Assembly: GCA_004011965.1 (NCBI GenBank)
Contig: RYZV01000001.1
Span: 142,607 to 206,606 of the forward strand
Length of the DNA: 64,000 nt
Direction of reading: 5' to 3'
Source: Mycoplasma sp. ATU-Cv-703
GTDB taxonomy: Bacteria; Bacillota_I; Bacilli_A; Mycoplasmatales; Metamycoplasmataceae
Shown: positions 1 through 12,743 of the stretch, in pieces
Numbering within the stretch: the first letter of the stretch is position 1
Layout: each line of letters opens with the position of its first letter
Program-made: the position numbers and the translations under genes
The notes under the pieces: model-generated
The model's input: the letters and a program-made list of their open reading frames with translations, nothing else
Database searches by the model: none
What the model was told of the DNA's origin: nothing

Positions 1-806
1 ATCGCGTAGAAAAGCATTTTACGCGAGTAAATTTTGTCTAAGTTGACTTGCTGTCAAATCGTGGTTAAAACTTCTAGTTGATGCGAGGCGTTTTTAACCA
101 TCACTTTGATGTTGATCGATTGTTCGTCCCGACCAACGTAGTAGCGATAAAGTGGTAGGGGCACGTAGTAAAAAGACTTAACTTGTAAAAGCGGAATCAA
201 GGCGAACTGACTGTCGGTGTAATAAATACCTTCTAGTTGACGGTACTTAATTTTTCGCAAAAAATCTAGCCGGTAAACAAGCGAGTGCATCGTGATTAAA
301 TCGCTAGGTAAAGCGATTTGACGTGTGTCAATGATTCGAAACGGTTCGATGTAATTGCGGAAAGATTTGCGGTAAGTCTTGTTAACGCCAATTTTTTCAA
401 ACGTGTGGTCAGTTACAATCACGTCCACTTGCGAAGAAAGTCCGGCACTAATGTAAAGCAGTTTGATGAAATCGTCGGTGCTAAAAGTGTCATCAACGTC
501 CAAGATCTTAAAGTAAATTCCCCGAGCCAATTTAAGGGCGTGGTTAATCACGCTGCCGTATTGGCCGTTAGGTTGAGCAATCACCCGAATAAAGTCCGGT
601 CGAACTAAGGCGTTATAACCGCGCGCCAGTTCGCGCGCGACTCGAAGCGAGTCGTCGGTTGAACCATCGTCAATCACAATTACCTCGTAAAGACGAGTTA
701 AGTTACGCTTAATCATTTGGTGGTTAACGACCGAGTGCAGTGCAAGCGGCAAAAAATCTTGACCGTTATAACAAGGAATAACGAGCGAATAAAGCGGTCT
801 TTTCAC
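1..806 (-). CDS. Family 2 glycosyltransferase, C-terminus cut by window edge
   Basis: Transfers a sugar from a nucleotide donor to a growing glycan or glycolipid. The N-terminus has the GT-A pattern of family 2: SLVIPCYNGQDFLPLALHSV, then IDDGSTDDS and the metal-binding KILDVDDTF. A UGA codon at 54-56 is Trp and the frame stays open to base 1, so the protein is over 265 residues and incomplete here. It starts at GTG 806, two bases after the glf stop codon, so the two genes are cotranscribed. With glf upstream the likely substrate is a galactofuranose or other capsule/glycolipid sugar; that specificity is inferred from context only. Confidence 0.85.
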
Positions 807-808
807 GG

Positions 809-1963
809 CTAATCTGGTTTTTCTCCCAGCAAGGCAGTTGCTTTTTCCAGCGCGATTTTAACCGCCTGGTCCATGTTGATGTACTTAAAAGTCGCCAAAC
901 GACCGACGAGGTGAAGGTTAGGGTAGCGACTGGCTAAGCTCTGGTATTTTTGGTAGGCGGTTTTAGCTTGGTCAGTCATCATCGGGTAGTAGCGCGTGCC
1001 AAAACGAGGTGAATCAGGCTCGTAAGCACCTGGGTACTCGCGGGTGATCACCGTTTTGCCAGTCGCTTTTTGACCTGTCATGTGTTTGTATTCGCTAATC
1101 CGAGTCATCGTTGGGTCGGCCGGGTAATTGACTACCCCGACGGGTTGAAACTGGTCAATGTTCAAAGTTTGAACTTTAATGTCAAGCGAGCGGTACTCTA
1201 AAAGTCCGTAGCGGTAACTAAAAAGCTGGTCAATCGGACCCGTGTAAACAACCGGAATTTTAATTTCTTTAGCGCGGTAATAAATTTTGCCGTCCCGAAA
1301 ACTGACTAAATCGCTCGCATCGGTTTTCAAAACAACTTTAATGTTTTTGTGAGCCAGCATTTTTTCCACGCTCTTGGTATAGCCCTCAATTGGCAAGCCC
1401 TCATATTTGTCAAAGAAGTAACGGTCCTGGTAACCGATCATAACTGGCACGCGAGCTAAAACGCTCGGATCAAGTTCGCTCGGGTCTTTACCCCACATTT
1501 TACGGGTGTAGTTAGCGAAAATTTTCCGGTACACAAAATCGGCTACCTTTTGAACTAGTGGATCCGGGTTTTTACGGAGTTCGCCGATCGTAACGCGCTG
1601 GTCAATTCCGTAAGTTGTTTTTAAAGTCGTTTTAATTTGCTCAGCCTGGCCGGGAAAAAACTGGTCTACGCCGGTGAAATTAAAAGGGATCGGAATTAGG
1701 TGGTTGTCAACTTTGCCAAGTACCCGGTTGTGGTAACCGTTTAACTCCCAAAACTGACTCATGAAACGGTAAACAGTCTCGTCATTAGTGTGAAAAATGT
1801 GGGGACCGTAAACGTGGGTCATCACGCCTGACACGTTTTTGTCGTAAATGTGACCCGCCACATGGGGACGCTGTTCAATCACTAAAACTTCCCGGCCAGC
1901 TTGAGCCGCTTGGTAGGCGATGACAGCTCCCGAAAGTCCGGCGCCGATGATAAGAATATCCAT
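809..1963 (-). CDS. glf: UDP-galactopyranose mutase
   Basis: Flavoenzyme converting UDP-galactopyranose to UDP-galactofuranose, the donor for galactan-type surface polysaccharide. The N-terminus MDILIIGAGLSGAVIA is the FAD-binding Rossmann motif. Further family marks are GPHIFHTNDE, RKMWGKDPSELDP, ISEYKHMTG and the C-terminal GRLATFKYINMDQA. The 384-residue length fits the family. I chose ATG 1963 rather than the upstream TTG 1987 because a TATAAT box (1981-1976) lies between them and the conserved FAD motif begins at the ATG. Downstream is the glycosyltransferase, which probably uses the product. Confidence 0.95.
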   Translation of the reverse strand: MDILIIGAGLSGAVIAYQAAQAGREVLVIEQRPHVAGHIYDKNVSGVMTHVYGPHIFHTNDETVYRFMSQFWELNGYHNRVLGKVDNHLIPIPFNFTGVDQFFPGQAEQIKTTLKTTYGIDQRVTIGELRKNPDPLVQKVADFVYRKIFANYTRKMWGKDPSELDPSVLARVPVMIGYQDRYFFDKYEGLPIEGYTKSVEKMLAHKNIKVVLKTDASDLVSFRDGKIYYRAKEIKIPVVYTGPIDQLFSYRYGLLEYRSLDIKVQTLNIDQFQPVGVVNYPADPTMTRISEYKHMTGQKATGKTVITREYPGAYEPDSPRFGTRYYPMMTDQAKTAYQKYQSLASRYPNLHLVGRLATFKYINMDQAVKIALEKATALLGEKPD

Positions 1964-4031
<2,068 letters not shown>

Positions 4032-4041
4032 CGGAGTAACT

Positions 4042-6738
4042 ATGTTTAATAATTTTGACGACGACGATAAAAAATACCAGGGCGAAGACGAAAAAATCGC
4101 CACAATTTTTGGCGAAGAACCAAAAGCTGACCTTGATAGTTCCGATCCAACTGAGCAAAACGAATTAGCCTCGCCCAAAAGCGAACCCGAAATTAGTTCG
4201 CAAATCATTAGCGACGACATTGACGGTCTTTCGCCGGTCGGAATTTCCAAGGAAATGCGCCAATCTTTCCTAGAATACGCTATGTCAGTCATCGTAGCGC
4301 GGGCTTTGCCCGACGCGCGCGATGGTCTTAAACCAGTTCACCGCCGGATTCTTTACGGTCTTCACGAACTGGGTCTTTTGCCAAATGTGGCTTACAAAAA
4401 ATCGGCTCGGATCGTCGGAGACGTGCTCGGGAAATACCACCCGCACGGCGATAGTCCAGTTTACGAGGCGATGGTTCGAATGGCCCAAGACTTTTCGATG
4501 CGTTACCAACTAGTCGACGGACACGGAAACTTTGGTTCAATCGACGGAGACCCGGCCGCAGCGATGCGTTACACCGAGGCTCGCATGTCTAAACACGCGG
4601 CTTTGATGCTGGACGGAATTAGAAAAGAGACGGTCAACTTCGTGGACAACTACGACTCGTCGGAAAAAGAACCCGCGGTTTTACCAGCTCGTTTCCCCAA
4701 CCTACTTGCTAACGGCGCGACTGGAATTGCCGTCGGAATGGCAACTAACATTCCGCCGCACAACTTAAGTGAAACGATTGAAGCGCTAATTATGCTCGCC
4801 CAAAACCCGGCCGTAACTACCGAACAACTAATGCAAGTCTTACCTGCTCCTGACTTTCCCACGGGCGGATTAATTACCGGTGTCAGCGGACTCCGCCACG
4901 CTTACCAAAGCGGTCGCGGATCGGTTTGCATTCGTTCAAAAACCGAAATTGAAACGCTTAAAAACGGTAAGCACCGAATTATCGTCACCGAAATTCCTTA
5001 CCTAGTTAACAAAGCTCACTTAGTGGAAAAAATCGCTGAGTTGGTTAAAAATAAAGCGCTGGATGGTATCACTGATTTACGCGACGAAACTTCCCGGCAC
5101 GGGATGAGAATTGTGATCGAACTAAGACGTGATGTTGTGCCCGAAGTAGTTCGCAACCACCTTTTTAAAATGACCAACTTACAAACTAACTTCAGCATTA
5201 ACATGCTTGCTTTAGTCGGCGGTCAACCCAAAACTTTGGGACTCAAAGAAATGCTCAGCGTTTACTTAGCACACCAAGTGGAAGTGTTAACTCGTCGCAC
5301 AACTTACGATTTAAACAAAGCCCAGACGCGTGCCCACGTTTTGCAAGGCCTTAAAGTGGCAGTGGAAAACATTGACGCCGTGATCCAAATTATTAAGAAA
5401 GCCCAACACGACCAAGCGGCTCAAAACGCTTTACAAACTCGTTTTAATTTGTCGCCCGAACAAACTAAAGCGATTATTGACATGCGACTTGGTCGGCTAA
5501 CTAGTTTGGCGACGGAGAAAATGCGCGAGGAACTGGCTGACTTAGAAAAACAAATCACCGAACTGAAAGCCATTTTAGCCGATAAGAACTTGCTAATTCA
5601 AACTATCATTAGCGAACTACGCGAAATTCAAACTAAGTACAGCGATGTGCGTCGGAGCGAAATCGTGGAAGGTTTAATCGCGATTGACGACGAAGATTTA
5701 ATTCCCCAAAAAGATATCGCCATCACGATGAGCGCCAAAGGTTATGTGAAAAGAGTGCCACTTGAGCAGTTTCAAATTCAGCGCCGAGGCGGTGTTGGAG
5801 CTCGTTCAATGAGCACTTACGAAGACGACCAAGTTGATGCAATTTTAACTACCTCAACTCACACCGACTTACTAATTTTTACTTCGGTCGGCAAAGTTTA
5901 CCGCATCCGCGCTCACCAAATACCAGAGACTTCTAAGCAAGCCAAGGGAACGCCGTTTGTCAATGTAATTCCTGACCTAGATAAAAACGAAAAAGTAGTT
6001 TCGCTGCTCAGTCTGAGCGAGTATAAACCTGAGCATTACCTTTTAACTGCCACCGAGCAAGGAGTAGTTAAAAGAACTTTGCTAAGCGAATACGCGCGAA
6101 TTAACCGCAACGGTAAAAGGGCGCTCGGACTACGCGAAGATGACGTATTGGTCAGAGCTTTAATTGTCAAAGAAGGCGACCAAATCGTTTTAGGCTCTTC
6201 GGGCGGTCGGGTAGCTCGGTTTGGAGTCGAACAAATTCGTCCAATGGGTCGAAGTGCGGCCGGAGTGCGAGGAATTAAACTCAACTTATCAGCCGGTGAA
6301 AAGTTAGTGGGACTTTCTTATTCGCGCCACGCGGAAGACAAACTGCTCGCGATCGGGGAACAAGGTTTTGGTAAACTGACTCCGATTGACCAGTACCGTC
6401 AAACTAACCGCGGTGCCAAAGGGGTAATTAGTCTGAACACGAAAAAAGCCGGCCAACTGCGGTTTGTTCGGATCGTCAAAGGTTACGAAGACCTTTTGGT
6501 TACGACTAAAAAAGGGATTACCATTCGCACAGCGCTTGACCAAGTGAGTGTCAGCGGACGCGCGACTAAGGGCGTCAAAATTATTACGCTCGGAGCGGAT
6601 AACGCCATCCAATCTTTGTCAATCATTGACAGCGCCAAAATTGAGCAAAAAGTTGAGGAAGCAATTCGTAAAACGCAAGAAATCGAACTTGCTCAAGTTG
6701 AGGCACTAACTTCAGAGTTGGCCAAAATCAAATCTTAA
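4042..6738 (+). CDS. gyrA: DNA gyrase subunit A
   Basis: DNA-cleaving and strand-passing subunit of gyrase. The catalytic tyrosine lies in [11 protein letters not shown]. The C-terminal wrapping domain contains a GyrA box, QRRGGVG, which separates it from the ParC paralogue. The start ATG 4042 has GGAG upstream; the frame is open further 5' but overlaps gyrB without a good signal. From this ATG the protein is 898 residues. An acidic N-terminal extension of about 60 residues, rich in Asp, Glu and Lys, precedes the conserved [19 protein letters not shown]. The 3' end overlaps the convergent ntdP by 4 nt. Confidence 0.97.
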   Translation: MFNNFDDDDKKYQGEDEKIATIFGEEPKADLDSSDPTEQNELASPKSEPEISSQIISDDIDGLSPVGISKEMRQSFLEYAMSVIVARALPDARDGLKPVHRRILYGLHELGLLPNVAYKKSARIVGDVLGKYHPHGDSPVYEAMVRMAQDFSMRYQLVDGHGNFGSIDGDPAAAMRYTEARMSKHAALMLDGIRKETVNFVDNYDSSEKEPAVLPARFPNLLANGATGIAVGMATNIPPHNLSETIEALIMLAQNPAVTTEQLMQVLPAPDFPTGGLITGVSGLRHAYQSGRGSVCIRSKTEIETLKNGKHRIIVTEIPYLVNKAHLVEKIAELVKNKALDGITDLRDETSRHGMRIVIELRRDVVPEVVRNHLFKMTNLQTNFSINMLALVGGQPKTLGLKEMLSVYLAHQVEVLTRRTTYDLNKAQTRAHVLQGLKVAVENIDAVIQIIKKAQHDQAAQNALQTRFNLSPEQTKAIIDMRLGRLTSLATEKMREELADLEKQITELKAILADKNLLIQTIISELREIQTKYSDVRRSEIVEGLIAIDDEDLIPQKDIAITMSAKGYVKRVPLEQFQIQRRGGVGARSMSTYEDDQVDAILTTSTHTDLLIFTSVGKVYRIRAHQIPETSKQAKGTPFVNVIPDLDKNEKVVSLLSLSEYKPEHYLLTATEQGVVKRTLLSEYARINRNGKRALGLREDDVLVRALIVKEGDQIVLGSSGGRVARFGVEQIRPMGRSAAGVRGIKLNLSAGEKLVGLSYSRHAEDKLLAIGEQGFGKLTPIDQYRQTNRGAKGVISLNTKKAGQLRFVRIVKGYEDLLVTTKKGITIRTALDQVSVSGRATKGVKIITLGADNAIQSLSIIDSAKIEQKVEEAIRKTQEIELAQVEALTSELAKIKS

Positions 6739-7292
6739 CGCCAATACTTTTGGGGTAAGTAACGCTGGGAAACTAGGTAGTTAACAAAGTCATCAAAAAT
6801 TTGCCGGTCAAAAATGTCTTCGCGGTAGTGAATTAAGTCTAAAACGTGTTTGACAGTGGAGTGGACTTTTTTAACTAGTCGGCGCGGGTAACCGTACTTG
6901 CTCACGTGGCGGTTAAATTCGGGATAATCAACAACGCGCGTTTTCTCGCCGGGGTAAAGTTTAATGTCCAAATCGTAATCGATAAACTTAATTGTGTTGT
7001 CTTCAAAAAAAGGCGGTGAAGACAAATTAACGTAGTAGTAAATGCCGGTGTGACGAATTAAACACATTGTGTTAAAAAAGCCGTCCAAGGGAAAAAATCA
7101 AACGAGCGGTTCGCGCATCACCCAGCGTGAACCTTTTCTTTCCTGGACCTTAGTTTTGTACATTAATAGAGCGATTGAGTACTGTGAAACTTCAACAACT
7201 TTCACGCCGTTCCACTGGCGGTAAAGCGTACCGTCGTGTTTGTAGGCTTGAACGTTAATAATCGAGTTCATGACCGGCAAAGAAACATCCAC
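6735..7292 (-). CDS. ntdP: DUF402 nucleoside di/triphosphatase (NtdP/YgaC family)
   Basis: Small cytosolic metal-dependent phosphatase that hydrolyses nucleoside tri- and diphosphates in its Firmicutes relatives. Conserved DUF402 segments are clear: [14 protein letters not shown] near the start, [12 protein letters not shown], and [11 protein letters not shown] followed by [12 protein letters not shown]. These match the Staphylococcus/Bacillus NtdP pattern almost residue by residue. One internal UGA (7098-7100) is Trp. I chose GTG 7292 because AAAGGA sits 6 nt upstream; TTG 7307 is the alternative. Length is about 185 residues. Confidence 0.88.
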
Positions 7293-7316
7293 TAATTGTC
7301 CTTTCAACTAAACGAC

Positions 7317-9113
7317 TTAACCATTGTTAAGCAAACTGATTTGCACGCTTTTTTGGTCAGCGCTTAAAACGGCTTGGTAAGTACGTCCGACTTTTTTAGC
7401 CCGCTGAGGATTAGAAAACTTTTTGGTTCAAACAGGTCCAGTTTGCGAACGCCGTAACGATTCTAAAGCTTTCAGGTCCTGACCAAACTCATCCTTGGCA
7501 AAGTAAAGAGTTTTGCCAACTAACTCAGGTCCGTGGAGTCAACCGTCTCGTTCCCCGTTAGTCACGTAAAACGTGTGGCTATCAACCGAGGAGTAAATCG
7601 AGCGCACATCAGAAGCTAGGTGAGTCAGCGCATGGTAATCGTAAGGACGTGGATGTTTAATAATCGGGATCGCCCGAAAACTGCCGTCTTCCTTGAAATA
7701 CCCGACGTAGTTGTAATCGGTTTGGGTCGGATCTAACCAACCTGCGAATTTAATCCGGTCTACTTCTTCGTCCGATTTCATCGGTACTCTGACAATGCCG
7801 CCTTTAACGTTGCTCAAATTACGGGCGGTGTTTTCATGTCAAATCAAAGCTAAGTCGGCCGAGTTAAAGTGCCCATTGTGCTCGCGCCACAAATTAATTA
7901 AACCGCTTGATGTACTTTGGTCAGCAAAAGGACGGTCGTTTAAGTAAACATCGTTTTGCTGAAAACCTTCGCTGTACATTAGCGTGTCGCGAAGGTAAAG
8001 CGTTAAGTTTTGGTGCCTGTCATCGTAAGGCGATTGCCAAGTTCCTGAACGCAGCACTAAATCGCGTTCGCGGAATGGCATGGTAAGTTGCATGTACTTA
8101 CGGGCAAAAAGTTCGTGCATTGAGAAGAGGTACGAAATTCGTTCGCTCGCGTTTTCAGGGTTGATGGGCGCCCATTCCCAATCTGGGTAAGCTGGTGAAA
8201 ACGCGTAACCTTCGTTTCTTTCAAAACCTTCCCAAATTTTGCTAAAGTCGCGCTCAGAACTGTTAGCAATTTCAAAAAGCGTTTTGGAATCGTAAACGGT
8301 TCCGATTGATTTGACTCGAACCGTTTTGGCGCGGTTGTTCTGTTTTAGTTTAATCGTGTCAAGAAGCGGTTGGTTGGAAATGAAATTGTCGTAAATGTAA
8401 GGCTCGCCGTAAAGCGGTGTAGGCACATCGTAGCGAAGCAGTTCTTTGAACTTACCTAGGAAGTACTGGTTTCAAGGTTGAACAACGTTGGGTTGGGAAT
8501 AAATCTCTTTGCTGACCCAGGTTAAATCATCAATTTCTAAGTTCATTAGTCAGGCGTTAGCTTCGTGGTGACGGTACTCGTGGTAAAGCGTTTGAAATAG
8601 CAGTTCCACCTTAGTCTCTAAGAAAGAGTGGTCGGGCGCTTGACCGCGGTTAGAAAAAATGTTGACTAGCGGACTGGTGTTAATGATGATTTGCGAAGTA
8701 CCCGGGTAGTAAGTGCCGTTAACCGAATCGGAAATTAGCGCATCAGAACCTTCCTCGGTCAAAATGATTTCTTTGAGCGAGTAAATTTCCGGTCCCACAC
8801 CTAAGTCGCGGTCAATTCTTTGTTTGAGAAGTTCTAAACCGCGGTCGCCCAAAAACCAAAGCGGCTCTGTTTCGGTGCCAAAATGTTTCAAATTCCGCTC
8901 GCGAATCGGTACGCCACAGTAAGAAATTTCCATTCACTGAGCCGGTGTGACTGAGCGTTTTAACTCGCCAAAACCGCGGGTAAAAGCGTAAATGCTCAGA
9001 CCCAGCGAACCAATCGCAGTTAAAAAGAGCACTCCAACGCCTCAACCAACTAAGTTGCGAGTGCTTCGAATGGAGGATCAATAACCTCTGGGACGGGGAA
9101 TTTTTCAGTTCAC
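7317..9113 (-). CDS. Membrane-anchored HExxH zinc metalloprotease-like protein
   Basis: Predicted membrane protein of about 598 residues. A short basic N-terminus is followed by one hydrophobic helix (about residues 20-44, from LVGWGVGVLFLTAIG). The rest is hydrophilic and probably outside the cell. Residues 178-182 are H-E-Y-R-H in LYHEYRHHEANA, the zincin motif in which two His bind zinc and Glu is catalytic. The organisation resembles the MYPU_1760-type mycoplasma metalloproteases, from memory. Several UGA Trp codons interrupt the frame in standard code. The start GTG 9113 is the best candidate downstream of a TATAAT at 9140-9135; the start is uncertain. Substrate unknown. Confidence 0.7.
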
Positions 9114-9163
9114 GATCGTTAACTTTCTGCCAGAATTATAGACTTTTTCCCTATCATTCTAGC
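9114..9163. promoter_or_regulatory. Compact divergent promoter, metalloprotease / trmB
   Basis: Only 50 nt separate the two divergent genes. A minus-strand TATAAT lies at 9140-9135. A plus-strand TATCAT lies at 9152-9157, followed by exactly 6 nt and then the trmB GTG, so trmB is predicted to be leaderless. Confidence 0.6.
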
Positions 9164-9766
9164 GTGCACCTCCGTAAGAAGCAATCTCTCATCGACCGTT
9201 TTATTCGCTCGCCTTACCTAATTAAAACTTGTCCTTACCAACTTGAAAAAGACACGATCTTGGAAATCGGAACGGGCAAGGGAGCGATGTTAGTCGCCTG
9301 AGCAAATCACAAACATAAGCAGCCTTTTGTGGGGTTAGAAAAAAATCTCGCGGCGGTTAGTTTTATTCTCAATAAAATTCACCATTTTGTTCCAAACTTA
9401 AAAATCATGGTGGGTGACGCGGAGCATTTACCCCGTCTTTTCCAAGGTAAGTTAGCTCAAATATGGTTAACATTTCCCGATCCTTGACCTAAAAAGCGGC
9501 ACGCCAAAAGACGTTTAACTGATCAAAAATTTTTAAAGATTTACCAAGCGATGCTTAGACCGGGCGGCATCTTACAACTTAAAACTGACAACCGTGTCTT
9601 TTTTGACCAGTCGCTGGCGTTGATCCAAGATTTTGGTCTCAAACTTGAGCAAGTTAGTTACGATTGGCACGCCGAGTTGGGCGAGCAAAAAAACTTTCCG
9701 AGCGAATACGAAGTTAAGTGGTCTAAACTTGGCAGCAAGATTAACTTTTTAAGAGCACGTTTTTAG
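9164..9766 (+). CDS. trmB: tRNA (guanine-N7)-methyltransferase
   Basis: SAM-dependent enzyme that makes m7G46 in tRNA variable loops. The SAM-binding motif LEIGTGKGAML and the family signature TFPDPWPKKRHAKRRL are both present, the latter readable only with UGA as Trp. About 200 residues, normal for the family. GTG 9164 is the start: it precedes the conserved start region and lies 6 nt after a TATCAT box with no ribosome binding site. It heads a run of translation-related genes (tsaB, tsaD, pth, tilS). Confidence 0.93.
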
Positions 9767-9784
9767 AGTTAAAATACTTCTGCT

Positions 9785-10327
9785 ATGTACAAAGTTATCT
9801 TTGAAACAACTTTGCCCGACCTTTTTGTGGCGCTGGTCAAAGACGATCACATCGTCTGGACGCGTCACCTTTTAGACTGCCGGGAAAAAAGTGAAAATTT
9901 GCCCCAAGTCTTTCAAGATTTGATGAGTGAAAACTCGCTCCGGGCTGACCAAATCAGTCGCTACTACGTTACGCTGGGACCGGGTTCTTTCATGGGTAGT
10001 CGCGCTAGCCTGGTTTTAGCACGCAGCATCGCTTTGACCACTCAGGCCGAGCTTTGAGTCGCTAACACTTTCTCTTTTATCACTAACCAAGTTGACGGCA
10101 CCTACTACTTAAAAGCTTCCAAAACCCAAAGTTACCTTGGTCAAATTGAAAACGGTCGACTAAATTGTCAACTAGTCCGACTTTGCCCGAGCGAGCCTTT
10201 TGACTACTACCGGGCTTTTTTTAAACACCCAACCAAAGTACTTGACCACTTTAAAAAAGCCGATAACCTAGCCAAACTAGAGCCGATTTACCTGAAAGAA
10301 CCGGAGGCTGCCGTATGAAAATTCTAG
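9785..10327 (+). CDS. tsaB: tRNA threonylcarbamoyladenosine biosynthesis protein TsaB
   Basis: Inactive paralogue and activator of TsaD in t6A37 synthesis. The fold is ASKHA-like, with the conserved VTLGPGSFMGSRASLVLARS after about residue 60. About 180 residues, on the short side. The ATG at 9785 follows TAAAAT by 9 nt. The 3' end runs 13 nt into tsaD, because a UGA at 10316-10318 is Trp and the frame closes at TAG 10325-10327. The overlap implies translational coupling of the two partners. Confidence 0.88.
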
Positions 10328-11274
10328 CTTTTGAAACATCGCACGACGACACATCGATCGCTTACTACCAAGACGGTCAAATTTTGGCTTTGGAGCAAAA
10401 AAGTCAGGCCGAATTTCACCGCCACTTTGGCGGGACAGTGCCCGAGTTCGCCGCGCGTTTACACAGTCAAAACTTAGCCGAACTGCTACCCCGTTTAATT
10501 AACCGGTTTGACCTTTCAAAAGTTGATGCGATCGCTTACACCGAAAAACCCGGTTTAATCGGTTCGCTCCACATCGGACGACTAACGGCCCAAGCACTCA
10601 GCTTTGTTTACCAAAAACCCATTTTTGGCATTAACCATTTGCACGGCCACATTTTGAGCGTTGAGTTTAGCGGCAAAATTACTTTCCCGGCTTTAGCGCT
10701 AGTTGTTTCGGGTGGTCACACCCAAATTTGAAGAGTTGATAATTACTTAACTTTCCAACTTTTGGCCGAGACGCGCGATGACGCGCTGGGTGAAGCGTTT
10801 GACAAAGTGGCAAGAGCGCTTGAAATTGGTTTTCCCGGCGGTCCGGCGATTGACAAAATTAGCCGTGATTACGCTAACGAAAATTTAATTGATTTTAGTT
10901 TGGATCTCTTGGAAGAGGGTGATTTTTCTTTCTCTGGCATCAAAACGAAAGTCTTGCAGTATCTCAGGGAAAACCGACCAATTTCAACTGAAAAAAAACT
11001 GCTTGTGGCCAAAAGTTTCCAATATCACGTTTGCAACTACGTGATTGAAACTTTTAAGAGACACCTCCACTCTCAAGAGTACGGCAGCATCATCCTCAGC
11101 GGAGGGGTGGCCGCTAACTCTAGACTCCGCCACGAATTTAGTCAACTTCACGAGCGAGTTTTAATCCCGAAACTTGAACTTTGCACCGACAACGCAGCGA
11201 TGATTGCCCTAGCTTGCGATCGGCAAAAGAGCCACATTTTGAGCCACCAGCAACTTGAACCGCTGCCTCAATAG
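10315..11274 (+). CDS. tsaD: tRNA N6-threonylcarbamoyladenosine transferase
   Basis: Catalytic subunit that transfers threonylcarbamoyl to A37 of ANN-decoding tRNAs. The metal-binding histidines are in NHLHGHILS, followed by SGGHTQI and the phosphate-binding SGGVAANSRLR near the C-terminus. 319 residues, close to the usual 330-340. GGAGG at 10303-10307 within the end of tsaB is the ribosome binding site for ATG 10315. One UGA Trp codon (10729-10731) splits the standard-code frame. Confidence 0.96.
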
Positions 11275-11278
11275 TGGT

Positions 11279-11284
11279 TATAAT
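11279..11284 (+). promoter_or_regulatory. -10 box of pth, predicted leaderless
   Basis: A perfect TATAAT ends 6 nt before the pth ATG (11291). With initiation about 7 nt after the box, the mRNA would begin at or next to the A of the start codon. No ribosome binding site is visible between them. Confidence 0.65.
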
Positions 11285-11290
11285 TCATAA

Positions 11291-11830
11291 ATGATTTTGA
11301 TTGTCGGTCTTGGTAACCCGGGTGCAAAGTACGCGAATACCCGCCACAACATTGGTTTTAAAGCGATTGACGCCATAAGTAAACTCTGGAACATAGAGCT
11401 CAACCAGAGCAAGTTCCAAGGCAGTTTTGGTAAGTCGGGGCAAGTAATTTTGGCGCGACCAAGCACGTACATGAATTTGTCGGGTCACTTTGTCAGCCAA
11501 CTCGCGAGCTACTTTCAAATTGAAACGACCCAAATTTTAATTATTTACGACGAAGCGGCTTTACCCACGGGCGTAATGAAACTGCGGCAAGGCGGCTCAA
11601 GCGGCGGGCATAACGGAGTTAAAAGCGTCATCGAGCAACTTGGTCAAGATAATTTCATGCGACTTAGAATCGGGATCGGACCGGTGCAAGGCAACTTAGA
11701 AACTTACGTCCTAAGTTCTTTTAGCACTAGTCAAATCGCAGTTTTAAACAGTCAAAAAAAACGTTTGCTCCAAATGGTGGAGTCGCTAGTTGAAGAGGGG
11801 TTAGAAAGCGCCATGAACCGCTTTAACTAA
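11291..11830 (+). CDS. pth: Peptidyl-tRNA hydrolase
   Basis: Recycles peptidyl-tRNA released from stalled ribosomes. The N-terminal signature LIVGLGNPGAKYANTRHNIG carries the catalytic His20 region. PSTYMNLSG and GSSGGHNGVKS follow, and the family's Asp is in IIYDEAALP. Full length at 179 residues, single frame without UGA. Transcribed from its own promoter although it lies only 16 nt after tsaD. Confidence 0.96.
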   Translation: MILIVGLGNPGAKYANTRHNIGFKAIDAISKLWNIELNQSKFQGSFGKSGQVILARPSTYMNLSGHFVSQLASYFQIETTQILIIYDEAALPTGVMKLRQGGSSGGHNGVKSVIEQLGQDNFMRLRIGIGPVQGNLETYVLSSFSTSQIAVLNSQKKRLLQMVESLVEEGLESAMNRFN

Positions 11831-11836
11831 CCAGGC

Positions 11837-11842
11837 TATAAT
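11837..11842 (+). promoter_or_regulatory. -10 box of tilS, predicted leaderless
   Basis: TATAAT ends 7 nt before the tilS ATG (11850), with no ribosome binding site in between. Same architecture as the preceding pth gene. Confidence 0.6.
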
Positions 11843-11849
11843 TCAAGGC

Positions 11850-12743
11850 ATGAAAGTTTTGGCAATTAGTGGCGGACCCGACTCAATTTTCTTGCTCCAT
11901 AAGTACCGACGCCAAAAAGTGGTCGTGGCTCACGTCAACTACCAACTGAGAAAAACTAGCGATGCCGACCAGTCTTTGGTCGAATCTTACTGCCGGCGCT
12001 ACCAAATTGAGTGCCATGTTTTGCGAGCAAAAAAAATTAATGGCACGGGCAATCTTCAAGCCAAAGCTCGGCAAATTCGTTACGACTTTTTTCAAAAAAT
12101 TTACCAGCGTTACCAAGCAAAAATGCTTTTAACGGCTCACCACAAAGATGACTTTTTAGAAACGGCTCTTTGACACCAGAAAACTAAGCGCCAGCCCGAT
12201 TACTTCGGAATGCGAAAAGACCACCAAATCCAAGGCATGCGTGTCAAAAGACCTTTTCTACACCGCTACTGAAAAGACCAAATTCGAGTTTACCTAACTA
12301 AACGCGGTCTTGAATTTGCAAGCGATTTAACTAACGATGATCCCCGTTTTGCTCGCAACCGAATTCGAGTTAAACTAGCCGAATTACCAACCAAACAAAA
12401 GCAAGCTTACTACCGCTGGTTTTGTTTGAGTAACCAGATCCTAGTTAAGAAAAACCGTAAAGTGGCACGACTATTCAAACACTGGCAAAAAACTGGTTTC
12501 CGGATCGCATTTTTAGAGCGGCAAACTTTTCAAGCCGCGCTGGTTTGGAAACTAATTTACCAAAATGCTTCGCCGATTAAAGTTAGTTCCCAAAAGTTAG
12601 ATAACATTACCCAGTTTTGCCTCAGCAAAACCCACGCTCAAAAATTTGTCTTAGATAACCATTGACACCTAGTCAAAAAGAGTGGGCGACTTAGTTTAGT
12701 TCGGGTAGAAAAAGATCAGCAAAATTCAAATCGTCAAAATTAA
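11850..12743 (+). CDS. tilS: tRNA(Ile)-lysidine synthase
   Basis: Forms lysidine at C34 of tRNA-Ile(CAU) so that it reads AUA. The N-terminal PP-loop is SGGPDSIFLLHKY, with AHVNYQLRKTSDADQ and LLTAHHKDDFLETALWH (UGA as Trp) downstream. The conserved NDDPRFARNRIR is also present. About 297 residues, a minimal mycoplasma-type TilS. The last 48 nt overlap the 3' end of the convergent mutase-flippase gene. Confidence 0.94.
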
